From positions 434,001 through 498,000 of the forward strand of contig CAVYPX010000009.1 in NCBI GenBank assembly GCA_963770485.1: a DNA stretch of 64,000 nucleotides. The letters are read 5' to 3'. The number at the start of each line of letters is the position of its first letter. Position 1 is the first letter of the stretch. The notes beneath the pieces were generated by a model. That model was not told the DNA's origin and made no database searches. It saw only the letters and a program-made list of their open reading frames with translations. Source of the DNA: CAVVEC01 sp963770485. Its GTDB lineage: Bacteria; Acidobacteriota; Terriglobia; Terriglobales; Acidobacteriaceae. The translations under genes were made by a program, and so were the position numbers. Of the stretch, positions 16,211-24,262 are shown one piece after another.

Positions 16211-16469
16211 TCAGTCGCTATCGTCGGCGTCCGGGCCCATCAGCGTGCCTTGGGCCTGAAAGTCGGCGGGGCCGTATGGCGCCGAGATCCTCTATCCCAC
16301 ATTTTGCGCTCGACGGACCACTCCCAAACAGGTTGTCCGGCGTGCGGTTTTCCTGGACAACGATGATGATGTAGTCGAATTGGGGTAGCGCGGTCTGGGC
16401 GAACGCGGAAGCTAGCGCGAATGAGGCGAGCAGACAGAAACCGAAGACGTATTTCAGTGTCGTTTTCAT
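16211..16469 (-). pseudogene. Truncated phosphoesterase (phospholipase C/acid phosphatase family) remnant
   Basis: The frame starts with a good signal peptide (FGFCLLASFALASAFAQ) and enters the phosphoesterase family opening (FDYIIIVVQENRTPDNLFG), which in whole proteins is followed by several hundred residues. Here the sequence breaks off after about 60 residues. A one-base frame change then gives YGPADFQAQGTLMGPDADD-like residues and a stop at 16211-16213. Most of the catalytic domain is missing, so this is a gene relic with an internal deletion plus frameshift. GAGGATGAAAT-type ribosome site upstream is still intact. Confidence 0.65.
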
Positions 16470-16790
16470 TTCATCCTCCTGCGGATGTATCTTGGTCGTT
16501 CTACGACAACAGGGATCGTCGTCGGACGAGACTCAGCCGAAATTAAAACCGTTGTTTGGTTACCTCGATTTCTCAGCAAATAAGTCAACGGTAGGGATGA
16601 GAGGATATGGTTTTTGTTCGGGGACCTGGATCAAGAAGGTGCTGCACCACATACCATCACCCCCAAAGGATTTTGTGACAGGGGCCCAGGCTCGATAAGG
16701 AGCGTCGATCCTTTTTACGATTCCTGGAAGCAGATCGCAGTGACCGCGATCACCCAACGCAGTGATCCAGCGGAATTAATTCCAAGATTC

Positions 16791-16940
16791 AGAATTGTTG
16801 TCGCTCCGGCTGGGTTCTTGCACGATCACACGGGGAAGGTGCTTTGCGGCCTCATGCGTCAGATCGACCCGGTCCACTTTCTTACGATCCCTGAGCAGGC
16901 GGAATTACTCCGAGTTGTCTGGCACCTTGCCACGCGAAGT
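16791..16940 (+). pseudogene. Remnant of a second fabD 3' end
   Basis: In frame 3 this stretch reads RIVVAPAGF...TGKVLCGLMRQIDP...HLAT, matching the fabD C-terminus (RLLIARGVQTF...PGKVLCGLMRQIDR...HLAT) with nearly the same spacing. The nucleotides GCGGCCTCATGCG and CAGATCGACC are identical to fabD. No start or active-site region precedes it. It lies 2.2 kb from the true fabD, beyond the repeat-propeller gene, and probably marks an old duplication. The rest of 16470-17005 shows no gene. Confidence 0.6.
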
Positions 16941-16952
16941 CGCACCAACAAT

Positions 16953-16982
16953 AAACCCTCTCAGTGGGAGCTGAGAGGGTTT
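16953..16982 (-). terminator. Rho-independent terminator of the cold shock gene
   Basis: AAACCCTCTCAG / CTGAGAGGGTTT form a perfect 12-base stem with a 6-base loop. It lies 24 bases beyond the cold shock stop codon; in that gene's direction the stem is followed by a short T-rich run (TTTATTG). It overlaps nothing else. Confidence 0.8.
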
Positions 16983-17005
16983 GCGAATTTTCGGAATCAA
17001 GGCTC

Positions 17006-17209
17006 TTAGGCGCGGACGACATTACCCGCCTGGAACCCCTTGGGTCCCTTGAGCAGGTCGAACTCCACGGTCTCGCCCTCGTTCAGTGTGCGGTACCCGT
17101 TCTCCTGGATGGCGGAGAAGTGAACGAAGACGTCCTCCCCGGTGGACCGCTGGATAAAACCATATCCTTTAGCTCCGTTGAACCACTTTACTGTACCCTT
17201 CTCTCTCAC
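17006..17209 (-). CDS. Cold shock protein (CspA family)
   Basis: 67 residues. GTVKWFNGAKGYGFI is the RNP1-bearing start and DVFVHFSAI is RNP2, both complete. It binds single-stranded RNA/DNA as a chaperone. The start is GTG at 17209, with AAAGGAGT seven bases before it. A strong terminator follows, so the gene is probably transcribed alone. The 5' flank could hold a long leader, as in many csp genes, but no specific cold box was recognised. Confidence 0.95.
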   Translation of the reverse strand: MREKGTVKWFNGAKGYGFIQRSTGEDVFVHFSAIQENGYRTLNEGETVEFDLLKGPKGFQAGNVVRA

Positions 17210-17573
17210 AAGAAACTCCTTTCGCCTCTGTTCGGATTAAAATCCCACATCCCTCGTGAAGTGTGCGCGCTTCCTACTGCCCCCTCAAAGGATATGGATC
17301 AAACCGGCCGACTTCCGTGAACCGCAGAACCTGGATCCAACAAGAAAGGCTCCTGAGTTTTGCGCCGATGGCAGAGAGAACGGCGCAAAGCTCCGGAGCC
17401 TGTCGAGGTGGCGCGAATTAGAACTGCAATCCACGAAACATCAACCTAAACTGCAAACGTCGTCGCCGAAATTTGGCAACGGCACAGAATAATATTCAGG
17501 AACCTTGTTTCTGGCAAGAGGATAAAAGCAAGAAAATGAAACGATTTAATGTGACCCGTGGTTCACTAAGGCG
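17210..17573. other. Intergenic, no gene seen
   Basis: 364 bases between the divergent cold shock and BrkB-like genes. It must hold both promoters and the cold shock leader. I see no convincing ORF, no repeat copy and no clear -35/-10 pair. Confidence 0.5.
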
Positions 17574-18557
17574 TTGTCGGAGAAATACGGTCACCAGAGA
17601 CGACGGCTAGACGGCTCGGGGAATCAGCTGCAACTCTCTGATAATATTGGCATAACATTGACTGATCGTTCTCCAGCTTCGACCTCCGTCGTGCCCGGAA
17701 CGGTTGCCTCTGAGGTTCCAGCCGGAGGTACAGAATTTTATTCCGGGTTGGTCGCCTCGACGGTCAAATACTTGTTGCGCACCGAGGTGCACACGTTCGC
17801 ATTTTCGGTGGCGGCTAATGCCATCCTCTCGTTCTTCCCTTTCGTGCTGTTGTTGCTGACGCTGATCCGGCGCGTCTTCCGGTCGCCGGCCATGTACGAA
17901 GTTGTGGTGCAGTTGCTACGAGACTACCTGCCCGCGGGACAGGATTTCGTGATCCGCAATCTCAACGCGCTGGTGGGAGCGCGGCATCGGGCGCAAGTGT
18001 TCTCGCTGCTGATTCTGCTGGTGACCTCCACAGGAATTTTCCTGCCCCTCGAGGTGGCTCTGAACCGAGTGTGGCGCTTTCCCAACAATCGGTCTTACCT
18101 GGGCAACCAGCTGATCTCTCTCGGGCTAGCCTTTGGCTGCGGCGTGCTGGCCCTGCTTTCGATTGCGCTGACCGCGGAAAACGTGGTGCTGCTGAAATCG
18201 CTGACCTTCGGCCACGATATTTTCGTCGTCCGATGGGCGGGTTTCCTGATCATGAAAGTCTCTGCCATTGTTGCCAGCATTACGATTTTCTTCTTGATCT
18301 ACTGGCTTCTGCCCAACGGCAAAGTTCCGGCGCGAGCCGTGCTGCCGGCAGCCGTGATTATGGGGTTGCTGTCGGAAATCCTCAAATACGCCTACATCCT
18401 GGCCCTGCCCCATTTGAATTTCCAGGAAGTGTACGGACCGTTTGCCCTGTCAGTGAGCCTGATGTTCTGGGCATTTCTCTCCGGATTGCTGCTGCTGACG
18501 GGAGCCTACTTGTCGGCGGAGCGGCAGGAGAGAAAGAAAAAGCCTGCGGCCCGGTAA
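17574..18557 (+). CDS. YihY/BrkB family inner membrane protein
   Basis: About 327 residues. After a soluble N-terminus it shows the family layout of six membrane helices (FAFSVAANAILSFFPFVLLLL first, then VFSLLILLVTSTGIFLPLEV, and the last one FWAFLSGLLLLTGAYL) and the conserved ALNRVWRF and NFQEVYGPFALSVSLM stretches. Once named ribonuclease BN, the family is now seen as membrane proteins of unknown transport role. The start is uncertain: TTG 17574 gives the longest frame, a later start is possible, because the first 50 residues are low in conserved features. Confidence 0.8.
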   Translation: MSEKYGHQRRRLDGSGNQLQLSDNIGITLTDRSPASTSVVPGTVASEVPAGGTEFYSGLVASTVKYLLRTEVHTFAFSVAANAILSFFPFVLLLLTLIRRVFRSPAMYEVVVQLLRDYLPAGQDFVIRNLNALVGARHRAQVFSLLILLVTSTGIFLPLEVALNRVWRFPNNRSYLGNQLISLGLAFGCGVLALLSIALTAENVVLLKSLTFGHDIFVVRWAGFLIMKVSAIVASITIFFLIYWLLPNGKVPARAVLPAAVIMGLLSEILKYAYILALPHLNFQEVYGPFALSVSLMFWAFLSGLLLLTGAYLSAERQERKKKPAAR

Positions 18558-18602
18558 TCGCGCTTTCGGCATAGCTGAGCAGGGGAGTTTTTTCGCGGCC
18601 CG

Positions 18603-19580
18603 CTACCGCGCTGACCAGACCTTTAACATGTTGCCGGAGCTGCTGGTAAGCAGCAGACGTCCGTCCGGCACAAATCCTCCACCATTGGGCGTGACATCTG
18701 GTTGCAGGATCGTGCTCTGCACTTTCTGCGTGGCGATATTCCAGATCAAGACCGGGGCAGGATTTCGCATATTCGTCTCGTCGAAGTACGCGGCGGCAAG
18801 AAATTTGCCATCGTGCGAGGTTTGCAACTGCTGAACCACGAATGCTTGCTTGGGGAACGTGCCGGTCACTTTGCCGCTGGCCGCGTCCATGACTGAGATG
18901 GTTTTATCGGCGCCGCCGGCGAAGATCGACTTTCCATCGGCCGAGAATGCCACCGCGAATATTTCCAGCAGGAAGTCATCGTTAGTCGCCCGGATCGCGC
19001 CGGTCTGAGCCTCGAAGATTCGTATCTCGGTGTCGGCGTCAGCGACCGCCAGCCGTTGACTATCGGGCGAAAAGGCCAAGGCCAGCGATCCGCCGAATTT
19101 GGCTGGAAGCTCAGTTACCTCCTTGCCCACAGTGAGGTCCCAGAGTTCGGCTGGTGATGCCGACTCTGAAGACGGCACCAATGCGAGCAGTTCCCGATTG
19201 GGGGAAATCGCCAAAGCGTCAACCTGGCCGGCAGCTCTAAACTCCAGCTTCAGCTTGCCCAACGGGAGCTGCCAAATCTTGACGCTTCCCCTGGTGCCGC
19301 CGACCGCCAACAGGCTTCCGTCATTCGAAAACCATACTCCGGAAATTTTTTCATCTTTCAGATCCAGCACCTGCCTGAGCTCGCCGGAAGGAAAACTCCA
19401 TAGTCGTACTCGCCCGTCCTTGCAAGCCCCGGCGATCAAGTCACCTTTCGCAGATACAGCTGTGAATTGAACGGGCGCATCGGCGGGGGAGGAGATTGTC
19501 TTTTCCAGCTTCAGGCTCTGTGCAAACAGTGCAGGCAGAAGCAACAGCACCGTTCCGCTAAAAGCCAGCCAGCGCCGCAT
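18603..19580 (-). CDS. Secreted WD40-repeat protein
   Basis: 325 residues with a signal peptide (FSGTVLLLLPALFAQS) and at least six WD-type blades, for example GRVRLWSFPSGELRQVL, GSVKIWQLPLGKLKLEF, TEIRIFEAQTGAIRAT and KTISVMDAASGKVTGTF. It is probably a periplasmic seven-bladed propeller. The ATG overlaps the stop of the dioxygenase gene (ATGA at 19577-19580), so the two are translationally coupled and perhaps act together. Its partner is unknown. Confidence 0.82.
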   Translation of the reverse strand: MRRWLAFSGTVLLLLPALFAQSLKLEKTISSPADAPVQFTAVSAKGDLIAGACKDGRVRLWSFPSGELRQVLDLKDEKISGVWFSNDGSLLAVGGTRGSVKIWQLPLGKLKLEFRAAGQVDALAISPNRELLALVPSSESASPAELWDLTVGKEVTELPAKFGGSLALAFSPDSQRLAVADADTEIRIFEAQTGAIRATNDDFLLEIFAVAFSADGKSIFAGGADKTISVMDAASGKVTGTFPKQAFVVQQLQTSHDGKFLAAAYFDETNMRNPAPVLIWNIATQKVQSTILQPDVTPNGGGFVPDGRLLLTSSSGNMLKVWSAR

Positions 19581-20227
19581 CAGAGTAGCTCCAGGGCAAG
19601 TTCAAAGCGAACCGCCGCAAGAACGTCGTGCGGGTCGCCGGTCAACATCACGGGCCGAACCAATTCGCGGCTGTGGATGAGCGGGTCGCGGGTGAAATTA
19701 TGGTCGGGGTCGCCCTCGAATACCGGATCAGTGGCGAAGTACAACTGCGTGATGAGCGGCTTGTGGCCCGGCGCCGTAACCAAGTAATGCACGTGCTGGC
19801 AAACGCGATCGGGATAATGTCCCGGCATGACCGAGTCGAATTTGTAAGCTGCGGAACTGTCCACCACCAGTTTGCCGCGGTAGCGATAGCCGTCCAGATC
19901 GTAATGACCCAAATGGTCGGTCTGCCAAACTTCCACGACGGCATTGGAAAGCGCATCGCCGCGGGTGTTGAAGACCTGTCCGGAAACAGTGAGCGGCATG
20001 CCGGGGTCGCCCGGCGCCCTGAGTAGCGCAGTCTGCGGCGCGCGTTTCTTGTAGAAAGGCCCAAGGTCGTTGGGCGGAGTTGGCTTGCGGGGCCGCTTCT
20101 CTTGCTCTGCAAAGGCAGCCGCCATTGCACCCGCTGAATAAGAGGAAGCAATCGCCACCGTGCCTAGCGCAATGCACTTTTCGAGGACTTCACGACGGGT
20201 GAGTGCAGGTTGACTCATTGTGGCCAT
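19580..20227 (-). CDS. Intradiol ring-cleavage dioxygenase-like protein, exported
   Basis: 215 residues from ATG 20227, preferred because GGAGGG lies six bases before it. An export signal follows (LTRREVLEKCIALGTVAIA), twin-arginine-like but imperfect. The core is the catechol/protocatechuate dioxygenase fold: LTVSGQVFNTRGDALSNAVV, EVWQTDHLGHYD, YRYRG and HYPDRVCQHVHY, which supply the expected two Tyr and two His iron ligands. At under 220 residues it is shorter than cytoplasmic catechol dioxygenases and resembles the exported dioxygenase-like group. Substrate unknown. Coupled to the WD40 gene. Confidence 0.82.
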   Translation of the reverse strand: MATMSQPALTRREVLEKCIALGTVAIASSYSAGAMAAAFAEQEKRPRKPTPPNDLGPFYKKRAPQTALLRAPGDPGMPLTVSGQVFNTRGDALSNAVVEVWQTDHLGHYDLDGYRYRGKLVVDSSAAYKFDSVMPGHYPDRVCQHVHYLVTAPGHKPLITQLYFATDPVFEGDPDHNFTRDPLIHSRELVRPVMLTGDPHDVLAAVRFELALELL

Positions 20228-20435
20228 CAGGACCCTCCATACGATTCGGTCACGATACTCCAAATGCGAGGAACGCGACAAGTCGTCGGCCTCGGGCTGA
20301 CGGCCCAAGTCCTCCTGTGGAAATGTCCATTCATCACGACGCCGCGTGACCGCGCGCACTGCCATTGTTTTACCGGCTGATTAGCATAGGGTCCTCCCGT
20401 CTAGGGCTGGCCTCGATCCCAAAGCGAGGCTTGCT

Positions 20436-21020
20436 ATGCCACAGTCATTTTGTAAGTTCTTTCTCCTTGGTCTGATTCTGATTTCCCTTCTGCGGACGGT
20501 CGTCGCCGAGCAGCCACTGCGGCCCACTCCCGACCCGCTGCGGCCGCCGGCTGTGTCTCCTTTGACCCTGCATGCGGGCTACATCTTCGCTGGCACGGTG
20601 AAAGCGGTGCGCCGGATCACTCCCCGCGCGCGGCCCCGCGTGGCCACGGTGCAGATCACCTTCCACGTGGACAAAGCAATCCGCGGCGTACGCGCCGGGC
20701 AGACCTTATCGGTGCGCGAGTGGGCCGGCCTGTGGGAATCGGGCGAACGCTATCGCCCGGGCGAGCGAGTTCTGCTCTTTCTTTATCCGCCCAGCAAACT
20801 CGGGTTGACCAGCCCGGTGGGAGGACCAGCGGGGCGGTTCAAGATGGATGAAGACGGTCAGGTGATTCTTGATCCGGAGCGTCTTGATCCAGGGCGACTC
20901 GATTCGGGACGGGCCGAGACTCTGTCGTCGAATCCAGCGACAGGGGTCCGGTTCCTGGGAAAAACACGCATTAGCACGCGGGAGTTGTTGCACAGTCTTC
21001 GGCTCGCGGAAGAGGACTAA
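20436..21020 (+). CDS. Secreted hypothetical protein
   Basis: 194 residues with a signal peptide (CKFFLLGLILISLLRTVVA). The middle looks like a beta-rich domain (HAGYIFAGTVKAVRRITP, VQITFHVDKAIRGVRAGQ, GERVLLFLYPPSKLG). A short direct repeat in the DNA gives ERLDPGRLDSGRA near residue 150. I do not recognise a family. It ends three bases before the large metzincin-like gene, so the two form an operon and may be exported together. Confidence 0.7.
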   Translation: MPQSFCKFFLLGLILISLLRTVVAEQPLRPTPDPLRPPAVSPLTLHAGYIFAGTVKAVRRITPRARPRVATVQITFHVDKAIRGVRAGQTLSVREWAGLWESGERYRPGERVLLFLYPPSKLGLTSPVGGPAGRFKMDEDGQVILDPERLDPGRLDSGRAETLSSNPATGVRFLGKTRISTRELLHSLRLAEED

Positions 21021-21023
21021 GCC

Positions 21024-24000
21024 ATGGCGATATATTTCCTTTCTTGCAGACGCAGCGCGCCGTTTTCTTTGTGGCCGGTAGTTGGCGGCGAAGAGAATTC
21101 CCGGCCACCGAAGCGGTTGCTCCGCTTCCTCTATGCGATCGCAGTAGCAGTGGCCCTCCTTATCATTCTGGTGCAGATGGCTCACGCGGGCGGCCCGAAA
21201 TACGTCGCCGGCATCAGCTACTTCAATTCCGGTCTGGCAGGGACACCATTGACATGGTCGCAAGGAACCGTCAATTACTACACCGACCAGGGTGATCTCA
21301 GCCCAATCCTTCCCGGCACTAGCGCGGACGCTTTTGTGGCCGATGCCTTCAGCCAGTGGACTTCGATTGCGACCGTAAGCCTGTCAGTTACACGCGCTGG
21401 GCAGCTCGCTGAGGATGTGAACGGCACCAACGTCTATCGCAACCCTGACGGCACAATCACCATGCCCGCCGACATAATGCCCAGCGCCACGAACAAGCCG
21501 GTCGGCATCGTGTACGACTTGGACGGTACCGTCACTGACGCGCTCCTGGGCCAGGGTGCCGGGGATTCCTCGGCGTGTTTCTACAATGCAGCGTTCGGCG
21601 GGCTCGACAACTTCGGGACCGATGCCTATTTTCTCCACGCCTTGGTAGTTCTGAACGGAAACTGCGCCCAGAGTTCCTCGCAATTGCCGGATGTCGAATA
21701 CCGTCTGGTGCGGGTACTCGGAAGAGTCTTGGGACTCGACTGGTCGCAAACCAACCTCAACGTGCTCACTGGCAAGCCGCACCCGACCCAGGACGACTAT
21801 GCTGGTTTTACGATCATGCATTCTATCGATCCTTCGAATTGTGTTCCGATTACGCTTTGCTATCCCAATCCCTATCAGCCCAAGATGGACGATCAGGCGT
21901 CGATCTCGCGTCTATACCCGGCCACCAACTTCTCCGCGAACACGGCTCGCATTCACGGCACAGTCTACTTCACGACCGGGACCGGACAGCCCGCCCAGGG
22001 CATGCAGGGCGTAAACGTGGTCGCGCGCTGGATCGATCCCAATACCGGACAGCCTTCGGGAGCTTATGTGGCCACTTCCGTCTCCGGCTTCCTTTTTTGT
22101 GGAAACGCCGGCACAACGCCAACGGGCTTTAATGACAGCAGCGGGTTGCCGTTCAACCGCTGGGGCTCAAATGATCTCACGCAGGAAGGGTTCTTCGACC
22201 TCGCTGGATTGCAGATTCCGAACGGCGGGAACAACGCGCAGTACCAGTTAACGGTTGAACCCCTCGATCCCTTTTGGTCGGAGCCGGTAGGACCGTACGG
22301 GCCCTGGCAAGTACAGCCCTCCGGCTCGACATCGCCAATCGTAGTGAACGTAACGCTGGGCGGAGATGTTCAACAGGACATCCTGATGCAAGGTAGCGCG
22401 GTGCAAAAGTCAGTCTGGTTTCAACCGACAACCTACAACACTCCCGCGGCTCTGCCGGCCGCAGGCGACTGGGCAGCCTCGCTCAGCCCTTACGATGATA
22501 TCGACTACTTCTGGTTCTCCGGGCAGGCGAACCGAACGCTTTCTGTAATCGTGACTGCGCTGGATGAATCCAGTGCGGCATCGGAAAGTGAAGCTCAGCC
22601 GGTGGTCGGCATGTGGGCGCTTTCGGACCCGGGAACGTTCCCGGCGCCGGCAAACACACCATCGGCATTCAACAGCCCGTATTTTGGGATTACGATGCTG
22701 AATGCGCAGTTATTGGAGGCGACTGACTTCCGCATCGGAATCGCGGACATCCGCGGCGATGGCCGGCCGGACTACCGATATCACGCCCGCGTGTTGTACG
22801 GTGACCATATCAATCCGGCGCGGGCCAGTGTCGCTGGCGGGACTCCATTCGCCATTCAAGGTTATGGGTTCCAAGCGAACACACAAGTCAACATCGCCAC
22901 TAAGGCGTCAGCGCTGGCGGTCTCGGCAAACCAGATCGTCGCCACCGCGCCGGCGAACGCCGACGGGTTACAGGACGTTGCACTGCTCGATCCGCCCACA
23001 CAGGGAGGCTCGACCCTTAGCGGCGTTCTGACCTACGGCGCTGGACCAAGTGACACCATCAAACTGCTGGCAGGCGGAGGGCAATACAACATTCCGGTGG
23101 GCGGACAAGCGCCCACGCCGATCTTGGTGCAGGCGGTTGCGCCGGATGGAGTCACCCCAGTGAATGGAGCGAGCGTATTTTTCAGCGCAACGCCCGCGGC
23201 GGCCTTCTCGGTCTGCGGCGGGGCGGGCACTTGTACCGTGCTGACGGACAAAAGCGGACAAGCCGCGACTTTGGTTAGCCCACTCAGCAAGGGCAGCACA
23301 AGCATTGCGGTACAGCTGGCGCCCGCTTCCTATCCCAACCCGCAACAGGTGCAGCTGCAAATGCAAAGTACAGAGACATCTCTGGACATATCCTTATTTC
23401 CTCAACGAGCGTGGGTTGCCCAAGGTGCGACGGTCAACGTGAACCTGACAGCGCGAGTGCTTTCTAACGGAAAAGGGCTGAGCGGGCAGACGGTCAACTT
23501 CTGTCAGCTGACGCCTGGAAAGGGCTGCTTGCCGGGTTCCTGGTCGGTCACGGTAATGACGGACACCAACGGATACGCCCAGGCCGCGTTGCCGATCTCC
23601 AACATGACCTCTGAGGTGGACGGCAACGTCTGCGTCGAGCCCAACTACAACCCCTGCCAAAACTTTGCTGTATTTGCGGTTCAGGCGGCCTCGCTGCAAC
23701 TGCAACCGGTGGCCGGCAACATTCAAATCACTGCCGTCGGCCAAAACTTTCAATCAGTAATCATCCGAGTGACCGACTCGTCGAAGACTCCGAACCCTGT
23801 CCTGGGCGCGAGCGTCATGATTCAGTCGGTGATTGGACGCACGGACAACAATGCGACGATCATCTCAACCGGAGATACCAACATCACCAGAAACCCTATG
23901 CCAATCATTCTGTCGTCGCCGCCGCCGAGTTACCTGACTTCCGACGCGAACGGTCTGGTGAGCTTCCAGCCTTCCACCGGCGGTTTTAAGGGTGCTTTAT

Positions 24001-24077
24001 TAATTCTGGGCACAGCTTCGGCGGGAGCAGGCAACCTGCAGTTTGGGTTGCAATCGTTGTGGCCGGTGGAAAACTAG
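21024..24077 (+). CDS. Large secreted metzincin-like protein with lost zinc site, IPT and Ig-like domains
   Basis: 1017 residues. A hydrophobic segment at about 32-55 (LLRFLYAIAVAVALLIILV) is a signal or anchor. Residues about 60-290 follow a matrixin-like layout (VNYYTDQGDLS, FVADAFSQWTS), but where HExxHxLGLxH is expected it reads RVLGRVLGLDWS: all three His and the Glu are gone, although GLD and a following IMHSIDPS Met-turn-like stretch remain. A carboxypeptidase-regulatory-like stretch, an IPT/TIG domain (INPARASVAGGTPFAIQGYG) and bacterial Ig-like domains follow. Probably a non-enzymatic surface or matrix protein. Confidence 0.72.
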   Translation: MAIYFLSCRRSAPFSLWPVVGGEENSRPPKRLLRFLYAIAVAVALLIILVQMAHAGGPKYVAGISYFNSGLAGTPLTWSQGTVNYYTDQGDLSPILPGTSADAFVADAFSQWTSIATVSLSVTRAGQLAEDVNGTNVYRNPDGTITMPADIMPSATNKPVGIVYDLDGTVTDALLGQGAGDSSACFYNAAFGGLDNFGTDAYFLHALVVLNGNCAQSSSQLPDVEYRLVRVLGRVLGLDWSQTNLNVLTGKPHPTQDDYAGFTIMHSIDPSNCVPITLCYPNPYQPKMDDQASISRLYPATNFSANTARIHGTVYFTTGTGQPAQGMQGVNVVARWIDPNTGQPSGAYVATSVSGFLFCGNAGTTPTGFNDSSGLPFNRWGSNDLTQEGFFDLAGLQIPNGGNNAQYQLTVEPLDPFWSEPVGPYGPWQVQPSGSTSPIVVNVTLGGDVQQDILMQGSAVQKSVWFQPTTYNTPAALPAAGDWAASLSPYDDIDYFWFSGQANRTLSVIVTALDESSAASESEAQPVVGMWALSDPGTFPAPANTPSAFNSPYFGITMLNAQLLEATDFRIGIADIRGDGRPDYRYHARVLYGDHINPARASVAGGTPFAIQGYGFQANTQVNIATKASALAVSANQIVATAPANADGLQDVALLDPPTQGGSTLSGVLTYGAGPSDTIKLLAGGGQYNIPVGGQAPTPILVQAVAPDGVTPVNGASVFFSATPAAAFSVCGGAGTCTVLTDKSGQAATLVSPLSKGSTSIAVQLAPASYPNPQQVQLQMQSTETSLDISLFPQRAWVAQGATVNVNLTARVLSNGKGLSGQTVNFCQLTPGKGCLPGSWSVTVMTDTNGYAQAALPISNMTSEVDGNVCVEPNYNPCQNFAVFAVQAASLQLQPVAGNIQITAVGQNFQSVIIRVTDSSKTPNPVLGASVMIQSVIGRTDNNATIISTGDTNITRNPMPIILSSPPPSYLTSDANGLVSFQPSTGGFKGALLILGTASAGAGNLQFGLQSLWPVEN

Positions 24078-24108
24078 AAAGGAGGCAGGAGACGTCATTG
24101 CCGTTGGG

Positions 24109-24202
24109 AGTCATCCTGACCGGTTTCAGGTAAGCGAAGGAGGAATGCACTGAGATTCAAACACCTGGATCGTGCCCCGGCTGAAGTCCGGTCAGGATGA
24201 CT
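24109..24202. repeat. 94-base element with perfect 15-base inverted ends
   Basis: AGTCATCCTGACCGG (24109-24123) and CCGGTCAGGATGACT (24188-24202) are exact reverse complements. The ends share the TCATCCTGA core of the dispersed repeats seen elsewhere. It lies between the metzincin-like gene and moeA and could act as a bidirectional hairpin or be a small mobile-type repeat. Confidence 0.7.
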
Positions 24203-24249
24203 TTCCTAAAATATGACGCGAACTAAAGGGACACCGTCCTCGCTTGTCG

Positions 24250-24255
24250 TATCAT
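24250..24255 (+). promoter_or_regulatory. -10 box placed directly before moeA
   Basis: TATCAT ends seven bases before the moeA ATG at 24263, with no ribosome site between. Transcription would start at or next to the ATG, giving a leaderless mRNA. No -35 box at the right distance. Confidence 0.35.
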
Positions 24256-24262
24256 CTCCTTC

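Noticed and set aside
16470..16790. Open frames around 16492-16698 and 16614-17009 as intact genes
   Set aside because: Only the part from 16791 resembles a known protein (fabD end); the rest has no ribosome site, signal or motif.
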